Below, one piece after another: positions 40,569 through 49,419 of a stretch of DNA of 64,000 bases. Position 1 is the first letter of the stretch. Each line of letters begins with the position of its first letter. The DNA lies in contig NZ_CP042910.1 of NCBI RefSeq assembly GCF_008298035.1, positions 6,944,001 to 7,008,000 on the forward strand, read 5' to 3'. This DNA comes from Gimesia maris. Lineage in GTDB: Bacteria; Planctomycetota; Planctomycetia; Planctomycetales; Planctomycetaceae. Made by a program: the position numbers and the translations under genes. The notes beneath the pieces were generated by a model. It searched no databases, was not told the DNA's origin, and was given only the letters and a program-made list of their open reading frames with translations.

Positions 40569-41039
40569 TGTGAATCCCTTTCTTTCAGATTCCGTTAATT
40601 GTATTTGTTCTGATTTCCAGTCCGCGGGAAGCCCGACAACCCCGCGGCTAAATTACTGAGCGAAGAAGTCGCCCGCATGTTACCTGTTTTTTTGAAAAAA
40701 AAGAAATGATCCGCCGAACCATCTCAAGATTCATCAGACCCGTACTGAGAAATTCGACGTAAACAGCCAGGAATTAGAGGGTTGGAACTGTTCCAACGAC
40801 TCGTCAAGTGCTGGAATCGAGTCACAGTCTGTTCGACTGATGCCCGGTGGGAGGTAGCCTCTCCAGGTTCATTCCGATCGAGCATATCAGATCGAGAGGC
40901 GCTATGGTGAAACGGGACGCGTTCTAAAAGCATTGCTCTCAAACAATCTGCATGAGCAGTCCTGAACGCGAAGTAAGACCTGGCAATCGAATCAGCGTCA
41001 GCAGGATGACCTTGATTTCCTAAGAAAAGGGCATTGTAT
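40569..41039. other. Intergenic region with a repeat copy
   Basis: These 471 bases separate the hybrid kinase gene from the methyltransferase gene, both on the minus strand. They contain copy C of the dispersed element (40857-40946). The AT-rich part at 40680-40720 may include the methyltransferase promoter. No gene was recognised. Confidence 0.45.
40857..40946 (+). repeat. Dispersed intergenic element, copy C
   Basis: GCCTCTC (40857-40863) pairs perfectly with GAGAGGC (40894-40900). Copy B has GCGTCTC with GAGACGC at the same place, so the paired bases differ together. After the stem, CGCTATGG and then GACGCGTTCTAAAAGCATTG match copy A (CGCTATGG, GATGCGTTCTGAAAACACTG) with scattered changes. 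The upstream CTGTGTCCAG block of A and B is not clear here. Confidence 0.5.
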
Positions 41040-43259
41040 TTACGCTACCGGGTCAGAGTTGCCTCTAAGAAGCCCACCTTGAGAAGTATAGTGAGCAATC
41101 AGCTCAATCAGATTTAGTCGGTCAATTGGCTTGATTGCATAATCATCACATCCACTCTCGATACATTTCTCGCGATCTGTTGCCATCGCATGTGCGGTTA
41201 ACGCAATGATGGGACGAGCATATCCCTCGTTTCGTAATTGTCTCGTTGCGGCATACCCATCCAGTACCGGCATTTGCATATCCATGAGAATCACATCAAA
41301 GGGAGACTGTTCCGATTCTGCTTTCGCCACCAGATCTAACGCGATTTGCCCGTTTTCAGCCAGTGTGACTTCTGCTCCGGCGCTCTTCAACATGAAACGA
41401 ATCAGACGCTGGTTATCCGGCCCATCTTCGACAAGTAACAGACGGCTGTTTTCGAGTGAAATTTTCGGAACATCACTCGATGTGGCCTCCCTCTTGTCAG
41501 CAATGGATATTCCATTGCCATCAATCAGTCGCGTAGGATCTACTTCCCCCACCGGAATAATGACCGAAAAAGTGCTCCCCTTTCCTACCGTGCTGGAGAC
41601 CTGAATGGTCCCTCCGAGGAGTTCCACCAGGCGTTTGCAGATGGCAAGGCCAAGACCAGTGCCCCCATACTGCCGCGTAGTTGAGCTATCTGCCTGTGTG
41701 AACGGCAAAAAGAGATTTTCAATCTGTTCTGCTGCGATGCCAATGCCTGTGTCGAAGACATCGAAGTGAAGTTTTTGTTGATCGCTCTGCTGATTACTGA
41801 CGAGGCGAATCACGAGTTGAACTGATCCGTGTTCTGTGAATTTGATGGCATTTCCGATCAGATTGATCAGGATCTGGCGCAGCCGCGCCGGGTCAGTGTG
41901 AATTAATTCAGGAACAGGACCCTCAAAGTTGACTTCCAGGGGAATGCCCTTTGCCACGGCTCGCACCTGCAATAAAGAAATCACATCGTTCACAATTTCG
42001 TGAGGAGAGCAGTCAAGCCATTCAACGTCTAATTTACCGTCTTCGATCTTCGATAAATCTAAAATATCGTTGATGAGACCCAGCAGGTATTCTCCATTCT
42101 GGTGAATCGTCCGTACGACTTCGATCTCTTCCGTCTGGTTCAGATCATTGATCAGGATATCTGTGAATCCCAGAATGGCCGTCATGGGGGTTCGAATTTC
42201 ATGGCTCATATTGGCAAGAAACTCAGACTTGGAACGGTTGGCCGCTTCGGCAGCCTCTTTCGCCTGTTGTAACTGCGAGATCGCCTGAAATCGTTCGATA
42301 ACAATCCCCGCAAGGTAGGCAGTGGTCTCAATCAGTTCACGTTCAGCTAATTCTGGTAACTTGTGGGACTGGTAATACATGGCAAGTGTCCCCAGTACCT
42401 TACCTCTGCGAGAACGAATCGGAACTGACCAGCAGGCTTTCAATCCCGTGCGTTTCACTAACTCTCTCATCGGCTCCCAATTTCGATGCTCCAGCACATT
42501 GTCGATAAACACGGGACGATTGTGAAATGCTGCCGTACCACAGGATCCCTTTGCAGGGCCGATTTTGAATGGACTTGTTGCCTCGATGTAGTATCCAGGA
42601 AGACTGGGAGCGACACCGGGCTGCAGGTACTGGCCAGACTCATCGAGCAGAAGAATTGAGCAGATCATTTCAGGACTGTATGACTCAACGCCCAATACGA
42701 TCGTTTCCAACACTTTTTCCAGAGGTACGGATGAGGCCAACTGCTTGTAAACCTGATTTCGACTGAGTGTCAGAGCTGCTTCTCGTTTACGCTCTGAGAT
42801 GTCGAGCACTATAGCAACAAATACGGAACGCTCACCAAGCTTTGCCAGTTGAATATGTAATTCAACTGGATATAAGGAACCGTCTTTGCGGCGATGAACG
42901 GTTTCAAACTCAATATGTTTAACAGTTCCATTCAACAGCGGCGCCAGCAGACGTTCAATAGAGGCAGGGGTATGCTCAGGGGTAATCTCCAGCGGACTCA
43001 TCTCCTGGAGTTCTGCCAGTGTATAACCGATATTTGCCAGTGCTCCATGATTTACATGCACAAAGCGGAAGGTCTCGACCTCAACGACATAGATTTCGTT
43101 CAGGGAGTGCTCCAGGATTTCACCAAACGCGTTCAAATGGGGTTGCACACGTTGATCTTGTTCCGATTGCTGAGGGGAAAAACCGGCACACACTGCGTCC
43201 AGCGCCGTGTTCAACTCAGAAGCGATTGACGCGTCGAGTTTACTAATACATTGTCGCAT
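41040..43259 (-). CDS. Hybrid sensor histidine kinase (PAS-GAF-HisKA-HATPase-REC)
   Basis: A 739-residue soluble signalling protein. A PAS domain with PAC tail is at about 45-158 ([16 protein letters not shown]), a GAF domain at about 170-325 ([17 protein letters not shown]), the HisKA dimerisation domain at about 344-410 with phospho-acceptor His353 (SHEIRTPM), the HATPase domain at about 450-570 (N box [14 protein letters not shown] boxes DTGIGI and GGTGLGLAI), and a receiver domain at about 605-725 with Asp660 (ILMDMQMP). No membrane helix is seen, so it senses a cytoplasmic or light/redox signal. No separate response regulator or HPt gene is nearby. The stop of a small upstream ORF is 5 nt from the start. 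Confidence 0.95.
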   Translation of the reverse strand: MRQCISKLDASIASELNTALDAVCAGFSPQQSEQDQRVQPHLNAFGEILEHSLNEIYVVEVETFRFVHVNHGALANIGYTLAELQEMSPLEITPEHTPASIERLLAPLLNGTVKHIEFETVHRRKDGSLYPVELHIQLAKLGERSVFVAIVLDISERKREAALTLSRNQVYKQLASSVPLEKVLETIVLGVESYSPEMICSILLLDESGQYLQPGVAPSLPGYYIEATSPFKIGPAKGSCGTAAFHNRPVFIDNVLEHRNWEPMRELVKRTGLKACWSVPIRSRRGKVLGTLAMYYQSHKLPELAERELIETTAYLAGIVIERFQAISQLQQAKEAAEAANRSKSEFLANMSHEIRTPMTAILGFTDILINDLNQTEEIEVVRTIHQNGEYLLGLINDILDLSKIEDGKLDVEWLDCSPHEIVNDVISLLQVRAVAKGIPLEVNFEGPVPELIHTDPARLRQILINLIGNAIKFTEHGSVQLVIRLVSNQQSDQQKLHFDVFDTGIGIAAEQIENLFLPFTQADSSTTRQYGGTGLGLAICKRLVELLGGTIQVSSTVGKGSTFSVIIPVGEVDPTRLIDGNGISIADKREATSSDVPKISLENSRLLLVEDGPDNQRLIRFMLKSAGAEVTLAENGQIALDLVAKAESEQSPFDVILMDMQMPVLDGYAATRQLRNEGYARPIIALTAHAMATDREKCIESGCDDYAIKPIDRLNLIELIAHYTSQGGLLRGNSDPVA

Positions 43260-43264
43260 GTATT

Positions 43265-43486
43265 CTATTGGATCAGATGGCGTTTGAATTGGTTCCCCCC
43301 TTTTCGAAATTGGAGTTTTGGATCACTGCCACTGTTTTTATCACTGGAAGAAGACTGTTCCAGTGCAACGAGACAAACCTGCGTGCCACGATAATCATTC
43401 AATTCGGGCAAACTGTCAATATTCATCTTCGTCACTTCCTGAGCCATCATGCAGTGAATGATGGCAGTAGTCGCGACTCCTGTCAT
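43265..43486 (-). CDS. Doubtful small ORF upstream of the sensor kinase
   Basis: A 73-residue frame starting at an ATG (43486) preceded by GAGAG at a good distance and ending 5 nt before the kinase start. The sequence MTGVATTAIIHCMMAQEVTKM followed by NIDSLPELNDYRGTQVCLVALEQSS has no recognised domain; the second half is polar. The spacing suggests coupling to the kinase, but the frame could be chance. A GTG at 43525 would give 86 residues. Confidence 0.35.
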   Translation of the reverse strand: MTGVATTAIIHCMMAQEVTKMNIDSLPELNDYRGTQVCLVALEQSSSSDKNSGSDPKLQFRKGGNQFKRHLIQ

Positions 43487-44049
43487 GAATGTTCTCTCTT
43501 TTAAAGCGTGCGATCCTGATGACACTTGCGCATCAGGCTATTCCTGTAGAACCTGATAATCGTTCATTCTTTTGTAGACTCTCTATCAAACATACAGTCT
43601 GCCTGGAGAAGACATCGGGGGAGAAAATTCAACATAACAGAGGCATTTCCTGCGTGTGAATCGCGTATCGTTGTTAAACCTTTCAACCAGCCCCCTGTGT
43701 AAGTTTACACCCTATAACTCACCCTCCCGATTCGGATCCTCAGGTGATCCTGTTGATCGACTGTGTCCAGTTTTCCTGCAGCGTCTCCCGGGCCATTTAA
43801 ACAGGGTAGATTAGATTGAGAGACGCTCCGGATAAATGTGATGCGTTCCAGCTTATCGAATTAATGGAGGTTCCATTGTCAGTTAGATCCGCAGTCTTGG
43901 ACCTGAATAAATCAATGAATTTTTATATATCGATGGACGAGATGTCATCTGCGCTGTTAAAATGATGGCCAGTCGATGCTTCAAGTACCCGTGCTTCAAA
44001 AGGACAGAATGTTTTACCTGTCAACTCTCTGAGAAACAGGAGATCGCGT
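43487..44049. other. Intergenic region with a repeat copy, upstream of the DUF1501 gene
   Basis: These 563 bases lie between divergent genes and hold copy B of the dispersed element (43761-43857). AGGAGAT at 44037-44043 is the ribosome site of the DUF1501 gene. No other gene was recognised. Confidence 0.45.
43761..43857 (+). repeat. Dispersed intergenic element, copy B
   Basis: It starts with CTGTGTCCAGTTTT as in copy A. GCGTCTC (43781-43787) pairs perfectly with GAGACGC (43820-43826). A second stem GATAA (43831-43835) with TTATC (43853-43857) places ATGCGTTC in its loop; copy A also puts ATGCGTTC in the loop of its second stem, using a different pair of arms. Total length from the first block to ATGCGTTC is nearly equal in A and B. 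Confidence 0.55.
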
Positions 44050-45420
44050 ATGCCAGGCAGATTTTCAGACCGTCGTCTATCACGCCGCGAATTGTTACGC
44101 GTGGGCGCACTGGGTACCGCCGGTCTTACCCTGCCTCAACTGCTGGCATCACAAGCGTCGCGCGCCGCAGGCCCGGTGAATGGTCCCGCGGCGAAAGCAG
44201 ATGCCTGCATCATCCTGTTTCTGAACGGCGGCCCCAGCCATCTTGACATGTGGGACATGAAGCCCTCCGGTCCGATCGAAATTCGCGGCGAATTCAATCC
44301 CATCGCCAGTTCGCTGGAGGGGGTGCAGGTCTGCGAACATCTGCCGCTGCTGGCACAACAGATGCATCACACGACTGTGATTCGTTCGATGAATCACAGC
44401 GTCAATAATTCACATGCCGCTGCCGTCTATGCGGCGCTCACCGGGCACGATCGCGGCGAACAGGGGGGCGGCGCGAAACCCGATGATCACCCCTGCCCGG
44501 GCGCTGTGCTCGCCAAACTGCGACCGACGCCCCACGGTTCGCTGCCTTATATCTCACTTCCCTACAAAACCAAGGAAGGTGCTGCCGGCCCACTGCAGCC
44601 CGGTTTTCTAGCCGGCTTCATGGGGGCGACCTACGATCCGTTCTGGGTACTCGATGATCCGAATCAACCGAATTTTCATGTACGCAATCTGGCACTGCCG
44701 GACGGTCTGGCGATGGAGCGTATGAACGATCGTCGGAGTCTGCTTTCTGCGCTCGACCAGGGGCTGAATCTCGATTCGAATCAGACGCTGGCCTCGATGA
44801 ACGATTTCCAGAGACAGGCCTTCGATCTGTTAACGTCCAACAATGCCCAGAAAGCATTTAAACTGAGCGAAGAACCCGACAGCGTCCGAGACCGCTACGG
44901 CCGCAACATCTACGGACAGAGTGTGCTGCTGGCGCGACGACTGATTGAAGCCAACACGCGCGTCGTCACCATGTCCTGGGCACCGGATGCGAACGCCACC
45001 TGGGACACTCACGGTCAGAACTTCAACAAACTGAAAAACGAGCTGCTGCCTCAGTTCGACGCCGCCTGCAGCAGTCTGATCGCCGACCTCGCCGAACGGG
45101 GAATGTTACAGCGCACGCTGGTTGCCGTGCTGGGCGATTTCGGACGCACCCCGAAGATCAACAACAATGCCGGCCGCGACCACTGGAACTCATGTTATTC
45201 AATCATGCTGGCCGGTGGAGGGATCAAGCCCGGCTTCGTCCTGGGTGCCAGCGACCGCTCGGGCGCGGTTCCCACGCACAGCCCCGTCTCCCCCGGCGAC
45301 ATCGTCGCCACCATGTATCGCCTGCTGGGCATCGACCACCAGCATCTGATCTACGACACACTCAACCGCCCACACACGGTTGTCCCCGAAGCCCGACTCG
45401 TGCCCGAAATTATTGCGTGA
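44050..45420 (+). CDS. Tat-exported DUF1501 protein
   Basis: The 456-residue product matches the DUF1501 family, sulfatase-like proteins of the alkaline phosphatase fold abundant in planctomycetes. The N-terminus has a twin-arginine signal (SRRELLRVGALGTAGLTLPQLL). Conserved blocks include IILFLNGGPSHLDMWDMKP, VIRSMNHSVNNSHAAAVYAALTGH and LGDFGRTPKINNNAGRDHWN. The function of the family is not established. In many planctomycetes it is paired with a DUF1553/DUF1549 gene, which is missing here; instead two unrelated short genes follow on the same strand with a 23-nt gap. Confidence 0.92.
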   Translation: MPGRFSDRRLSRRELLRVGALGTAGLTLPQLLASQASRAAGPVNGPAAKADACIILFLNGGPSHLDMWDMKPSGPIEIRGEFNPIASSLEGVQVCEHLPLLAQQMHHTTVIRSMNHSVNNSHAAAVYAALTGHDRGEQGGGAKPDDHPCPGAVLAKLRPTPHGSLPYISLPYKTKEGAAGPLQPGFLAGFMGATYDPFWVLDDPNQPNFHVRNLALPDGLAMERMNDRRSLLSALDQGLNLDSNQTLASMNDFQRQAFDLLTSNNAQKAFKLSEEPDSVRDRYGRNIYGQSVLLARRLIEANTRVVTMSWAPDANATWDTHGQNFNKLKNELLPQFDAACSSLIADLAERGMLQRTLVAVLGDFGRTPKINNNAGRDHWNSCYSIMLAGGGIKPGFVLGASDRSGAVPTHSPVSPGDIVATMYRLLGIDHQHLIYDTLNRPHTVVPEARLVPEIIA

Positions 45421-45443
45421 GGTTTTGCAAAACGGAATGTGCC

Positions 45444-46034
45444 ATGTTGAACCGTATGATTTCCCGGAATGCATTCAAACTGACTTGCCTGGGTTTTCTG
45501 TCAAGTTTGCTCATCGCAGGTCTGCTCTCCTGCAGTTCTGAAACGCCGCAGCATTCCTCCAAAGAGGCCTCCCTCAAACAACTGCAGCAGTTGAAAGCCG
45601 AATTGTCGTTCAATGCGCAGAGACAACTGATCGCCATTGATCTCTCTGAACGCGATCTCGCGGATGCGGATCTACCCGATTTCTCGCCGTTTGTGGAACT
45701 GCGTGAATTCCATGCCATTTACACATCACTTCGCGGCCAGTGTCTCTCCTCACTCAGTCAGTGCCCAAAACTCGAAGTGCTCAACCTGTATGCGGCACCG
45801 ATTGAAGACACATACTTAAACCACCTGTACGGTGCCGCCACTCTCAAAAAAGTCAATCTGGCAGGATCCAGCGTTTCAGATAAAAGTATCTCTATCATTA
45901 AATCCTGGAAAAATCTGGAAGAACTGGAACTCGGAGATACCAGATTCACCCTTGAGGCAATCGAAAAACTACACAGAGAACTACCGGAAATTGAAATTTA
46001 CCCAACGCCGTCCTCTTTACCTGCAGGCCTGTGA
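45444..46034 (+). CDS. Leucine-rich-repeat-like lipoprotein
   Basis: A 196-residue protein starting at ATG 45444; a longer frame back to 45192 overlaps the DUF1501 gene and lacks a ribosome site. The signal peptide ends in the lipobox LLSC (SSLLIAGLLSCSSE), so it should be a lipoprotein. The mature part reads as irregular leucine-rich repeats (LIAIDLSERDLADADLPDFSP, LEVLNLYAAPIEDTYL, LKKVNLAGSSVSDKSISI, LEELELGDTRFTLEAI). It probably mediates protein contacts in the periplasm. It overlaps the next gene by 4 nt. Confidence 0.8.
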   Translation: MLNRMISRNAFKLTCLGFLSSLLIAGLLSCSSETPQHSSKEASLKQLQQLKAELSFNAQRQLIAIDLSERDLADADLPDFSPFVELREFHAIYTSLRGQCLSSLSQCPKLEVLNLYAAPIEDTYLNHLYGAATLKKVNLAGSSVSDKSISIIKSWKNLEELELGDTRFTLEAIEKLHRELPEIEIYPTPSSLPAGL

Positions 46035-47047
46035 GCAAAATGGCTTCGACTCGCTCACCCCGTTTCCGCAAGTTTTTAATCCTGGCAGGGATCACGCTTG
46101 TCTGTCTCTGTAGCTTCATTGCCTGGCAGATCATGAAACCCAGATATCTGTTATCAGGTGTTACCAGATCATGCTTCAATGCAGAGTATATCGCGCCTGA
46201 AACCTTACTGGCCGTTGGAAATCGAAAGCTTTATGAATTCAAAGGCCAGAACTATTCAGAGTCAACGATTTTGTACGCTTCGGAAACGCGGTTATTTTCT
46301 CTGGGGATACACCGCGATTCGCCCGTGAAAGTCATCGTTGGTGATTTAGAGGGTCGGATTCACTTCCCAGAGACTGATCTGGCTCCAGTGAAAGCCATTG
46401 GGGGGGTTGTCTTTGCCTGTGGCATTAAAAGTTCCCGGGATTTCTCTGAATGCACCATCATCGCCGCAGGACATGACGGCGTCCAGGATATGGGATGGGG
46501 AGGAAATGTTCGCCTGATTCGATACAACGGCAAAACACTTGAACTCGGGAAGAACTACGAATTCGAATGGACGCCAAAGAGCTTGTGTATCGCCCGCAAA
46601 AGCAACACGATCATTGTCGGCTGTGCGTCTAAAGAAGTCATACACATTGACCTGGATACTGATGTGCGCAAAACGATTCGAGTGGAAGGAGGTGTAACCA
46701 ACTGCGTTTTGTCGCACGATGATAATCTGCTCGCGGTCGACGAATATGAATCAGTAACCATACGGCGTGTTTCAGACCTTGAAGAAGTCATCGCACGCAT
46801 CCCCATTCAAAAAACCGAGCAGTGGATTCACACCTGTATCCGCTGGCATCCAACACAACCAGAGGTGCTGATGATCGCAGAAGCCGGCGTTGGTGTTAAA
46901 CTGCTTAATGTTTCCAGCCAGGAAATTCAGATCATCAAAAACCCGGACATCACAGAGCCAACCACGATCTGGTTTTCCGAACACGATCACACTTTCAATC
47001 TCGTGGAGAGAGACTGGCGTTTTGTGACGATGAAACTGGATAAATGA
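46031..47047 (+). CDS. Membrane-anchored propeller-like protein of unknown function
   Basis: A 338-residue protein starting with GTG in a GTGA overlap with the lipoprotein stop (ATG at 46040 is an alternative). One N-terminal membrane helix (about 14-34, FLILAGITLVCLCSFIAW) is followed by about 300 residues of short beta-strand repeats (LFSLGIHRDSPVKVIVGDLEG, SLCIARKSNTIIVGCASKE, VLSHDDNLLAVDEYE, TCIRWHPTQPEVLMIAEAG) that look like a WD40-type or YVTN-type propeller. No catalytic motif was seen. Co-translation with the lipoprotein suggests a joint role. Confidence 0.75.
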   Translation: MSKMASTRSPRFRKFLILAGITLVCLCSFIAWQIMKPRYLLSGVTRSCFNAEYIAPETLLAVGNRKLYEFKGQNYSESTILYASETRLFSLGIHRDSPVKVIVGDLEGRIHFPETDLAPVKAIGGVVFACGIKSSRDFSECTIIAAGHDGVQDMGWGGNVRLIRYNGKTLELGKNYEFEWTPKSLCIARKSNTIIVGCASKEVIHIDLDTDVRKTIRVEGGVTNCVLSHDDNLLAVDEYESVTIRRVSDLEEVIARIPIQKTEQWIHTCIRWHPTQPEVLMIAEAGVGVKLLNVSSQEIQIIKNPDITEPTTIWFSEHDHTFNLVERDWRFVTMKLDK

Positions 47048-47083
47048 TAATTAAGATTGATTACCTGGTCAGACCTCTCCGTC

Positions 47084-47362
47084 TCAATCCACATTTTTCC
47101 GATAGACGAAATTCAAAGTGTCGCGCTGTAACAACATGCTCAGTTCGACCAGCATGTACAGGGTGCGGTAGATGGTTGCCCGCGCACAGCGCCTCTGCTC
47201 TGCCTGCTGCGCTTGCATCGCTTCAACCAGTTCCTCGGCGGTAAACTCGTCCGGCTGTCAGGCGACTGTCTGGGCTACCAGCAAACGTTCCCGGGTCAAC
47301 CTGTGATTTTGAGAAATTTCGTGTGTCTCAAAGCGTGCCTGCAGTTCATCTTCAAAGCTCAT
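47084..47362 (-). pseudogene. Fur-family regulator remnant with in-frame TGA
   Basis: The minus-strand frame starts at ATG 47362 (MSFEDELQARFETHEISQNH), continues RLTRERLLVAQTVA, meets TGA at 47258-47260 (codon 35), and goes on as QPDEFTAEELVEAMQAQ and CARATIYRTLYMLVELSM to a stop at 47084. This is the winged-helix half of a Fur-type repressor (the ATIYRTL recognition helix is diagnostic). The frame is 92 codons against about 140 in intact Fur; the zinc/iron-binding dimerisation domain with its His/Cys motifs is missing. GAGAG before the ATG could be a ribosome site. Most likely a pseudogene; suppression or a sequencing error are alternatives. Confidence 0.7.
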
Positions 47363-47702
47363 GCTTCTCTCCCGTCACCAGATCGCAGCAGGGATACTCG
47401 TTGAAACAGTCTGCTATTTTACGAGTCTCCTTTCAGTGTGTGAAGCTGAAGTGAATCAAATATTGAAAACAGGGCTCCTCGCAGAAAACGTCTGTGTCGA
47501 TTCCATGTTGGCGATTGAAAAGTGAGTCGATCGGTAGCGATGCCTGGATATCGACACCAGAAGGATCTCAAAAAGTGGAGAAAAATAACCACGTGTTAGA
47601 CACGGATGGACCGCCGCAGTTATAATGAAAAGTAATCCATGCCTCGCGCGATTCCAGACTGATCCATATTGAGAATATCTGTTTACAGACAGTTGGAACA
47701 TC
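47363..47702. other. Intergenic region upstream of a secreted protein gene
   Basis: These 340 bases contain no recognised gene. A TATAAT hexamer at 47621-47626, with a weak TTAGAC at 47596-47601 (19-nt spacer), could be a promoter of the gene starting at 47703. A frame on the minus strand (47456-47929) runs into that gene and is judged a shadow. Confidence 0.4.
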
Positions 47703-48746
47703 ATGATCAAATACAAAATCCCCCACTCCCTGTGTTTCTTATGCTTCGTTCTCATCCTCTGGTTCAGCATTGACTCGTCTTCCGTGCGAGCAGCAGATGA
47801 GCAGTCGAGCAATAATTCGTCGGAGACAAAAGAAGATGCTCCGTTGCGACAGCAGGAAAAACAGTTCCGCTGGAAATTTGAGCCGGGTAAAAAATATTTC
47901 TGGTCGTCTATGTTCGAAACCAACTTCACTGTGCCTCAGGGGGATGCTGTCGTGAAAGCCGCCGGAGGGTCCACACTCGATTTTGAAATCCTGGTACTTG
48001 ATCGAACCGGGGATCAGAATCTGACCAAACTGAAAGTTTCTCTGGTGGGAGTTCGCGCCCACAGTACCATTCCGGAAATGGAGTTCGATTACGATTCGTC
48101 GAAAAAAATCGATGAAGCAGAGCAGAATGAGATTTATAAACTAACTGCCAAAATGTTTTCTGCGATTATCACGGAATTTAAACTGGAATGTCTGGTTGAT
48201 GCACGTGGCGTGGTCAAAGATGTGAGCTATGACAAAATTTTGATGACGAAACTGGAAACGTTACCGAATTCTCAGTCGCTCACCGCATTGTTGACTGCTA
48301 AAGGATTGAATTCCTTATTCTATGGCGGGTTGATTCCTTTTCCTGAGGAACCATTGCAAAAGGGAGACTTCTGGGGTCAATCCTATTTTGGTCAAGCCGG
48401 CGGATTGGGCACAATAAAAATTGAGTTCATACCCCGCTATGCAGGTCCCGTAAAACGGGAAAACAAACAATGGGAACAATTTGATGTTGAGTTAAAAATG
48501 CATTTGCTCAGATCTTTTCAACAACTGCCTGTCAAAATAAAAAAACGAACTTCGACCGGCGTCTTTTACTTTGACCCGCAATCGCAAATCGTACGCAGTA
48601 GCGAGTGGGAGTTGAAGTTCGATCTCGTCTTAAATGACGGTGCCGCTAAGGGACAATTTAGCTTTAAGGGAAACTCGCGCTTTGGTTTTGCTGAGGAACG
48701 AAATAAAATAAAAGCCAAAGCCACTGAAGCAGAAAACCAGAAATGA
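47703..48746 (+). CDS. Secreted protein of unknown function (DUF6263-like)
   Basis: The 347-residue product has a signal peptide (MIKYKIPHSLCFLCFVLILWFSIDSSSVRA, about 30 residues), a polar linker, then a beta-rich domain (FRWKFEPGKKYFWSSMFETNF, LECLVDARGVVKDVSYD, GLIPFPEEPLQKGDFWGQ, VFYFDPQSQIVRSSEWELKFDL). The pattern of a melting measure FxxGxxYxw and a late DPxxxxIxxsxxxx is that of DUF6263-like planctomycete proteins, but I am not sure of the assignment. It is a single gene. Confidence 0.75.
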   Translation: MIKYKIPHSLCFLCFVLILWFSIDSSSVRAADEQSSNNSSETKEDAPLRQQEKQFRWKFEPGKKYFWSSMFETNFTVPQGDAVVKAAGGSTLDFEILVLDRTGDQNLTKLKVSLVGVRAHSTIPEMEFDYDSSKKIDEAEQNEIYKLTAKMFSAIITEFKLECLVDARGVVKDVSYDKILMTKLETLPNSQSLTALLTAKGLNSLFYGGLIPFPEEPLQKGDFWGQSYFGQAGGLGTIKIEFIPRYAGPVKRENKQWEQFDVELKMHLLRSFQQLPVKIKKRTSTGVFYFDPQSQIVRSSEWELKFDLVLNDGAAKGQFSFKGNSRFGFAEERNKIKAKATEAENQK

Positions 48747-48911
48747 ACCAGGTATGGTCTACCGTGCAGAGATTACAGCCGGTGCAGATTCAATTTATGT
48801 CTACTGCTCCCGATATCCCTTGAGATTGAGATTAACCTGTAGCAGCGAGTCATTACGTTAAATTTTTTCAGATTGATCTGACAACAATAAAACTCACTAA
48901 GACGTTTCACG

Positions 48912-49388
48912 ATGTCCAACACGATTCCTGGTTTTGCTGAGTTCGATCAACAGCCTGATGTGTCCCATCAGGAACTGGTGTCCCGGCTGGAAAACAGTTC
49001 CGGCCTGGGTGTATCTCTGATGGATCCGAGCGAACTATATAACTTTCCTGACAGCCATCAGCCGAGTGAGTCAGCGCTGGTATTTCTGGTTTCAGACTAT
49101 CCGCGCAGCAAAAACGCGACTTACCTGGTTGACGGTCTGGACTTTGCGCCGGAAGCAGACATTGACTTGCCACTTCGCAGCCGGGATCGTCTTGAGCTGA
49201 TCCTGTTACTCATCGAGTCGCTGTTCGAGAACTACAATATTTCCCGGCTCTGCATTGCCTTTAGTGACATGGATCAGATTGAAGCGGTCATCAAAACCAG
49301 TCAAGCCGATCTGCGTAAGACAATTTTAGAGGATTGCGAATCCAATATCATGCCCCCCTGCTCAATCTATGACATCGTGGCAGATTGA
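48912..49388 (+). CDS. Protein of unknown function
   Basis: A 158-residue acidic protein with no signal peptide or membrane segment. Predicted features are an N-terminal polar part, a strand-like ALVFLVSDYP and LELILLLIESLFENYNISRLCIAF in the middle, and a helical end. No family was recognised. The ATG at 48912 has no strong ribosome site. It converges with the Old Yellow Enzyme gene (31-nt gap). Confidence 0.65.
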   Translation: MSNTIPGFAEFDQQPDVSHQELVSRLENSSGLGVSLMDPSELYNFPDSHQPSESALVFLVSDYPRSKNATYLVDGLDFAPEADIDLPLRSRDRLELILLLIESLFENYNISRLCIAFSDMDQIEAVIKTSQADLRKTILEDCESNIMPPCSIYDIVAD

Positions 49389-49419
49389 GCGGTTCAATAA
49401 TATTGAAGCGTGAAGCGAT

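Noticed and set aside
47456..47929. Minus-strand frame of 157 codons
   Set aside because: More than half overlaps the secreted-protein gene on the plus strand, and its composition is not protein-like.
49396..49412. TTCAATAATATTGAA palindrome between convergent genes
   Set aside because: AT-only short stem with a 3-nt loop and no T-tract; too weak for a terminator call.
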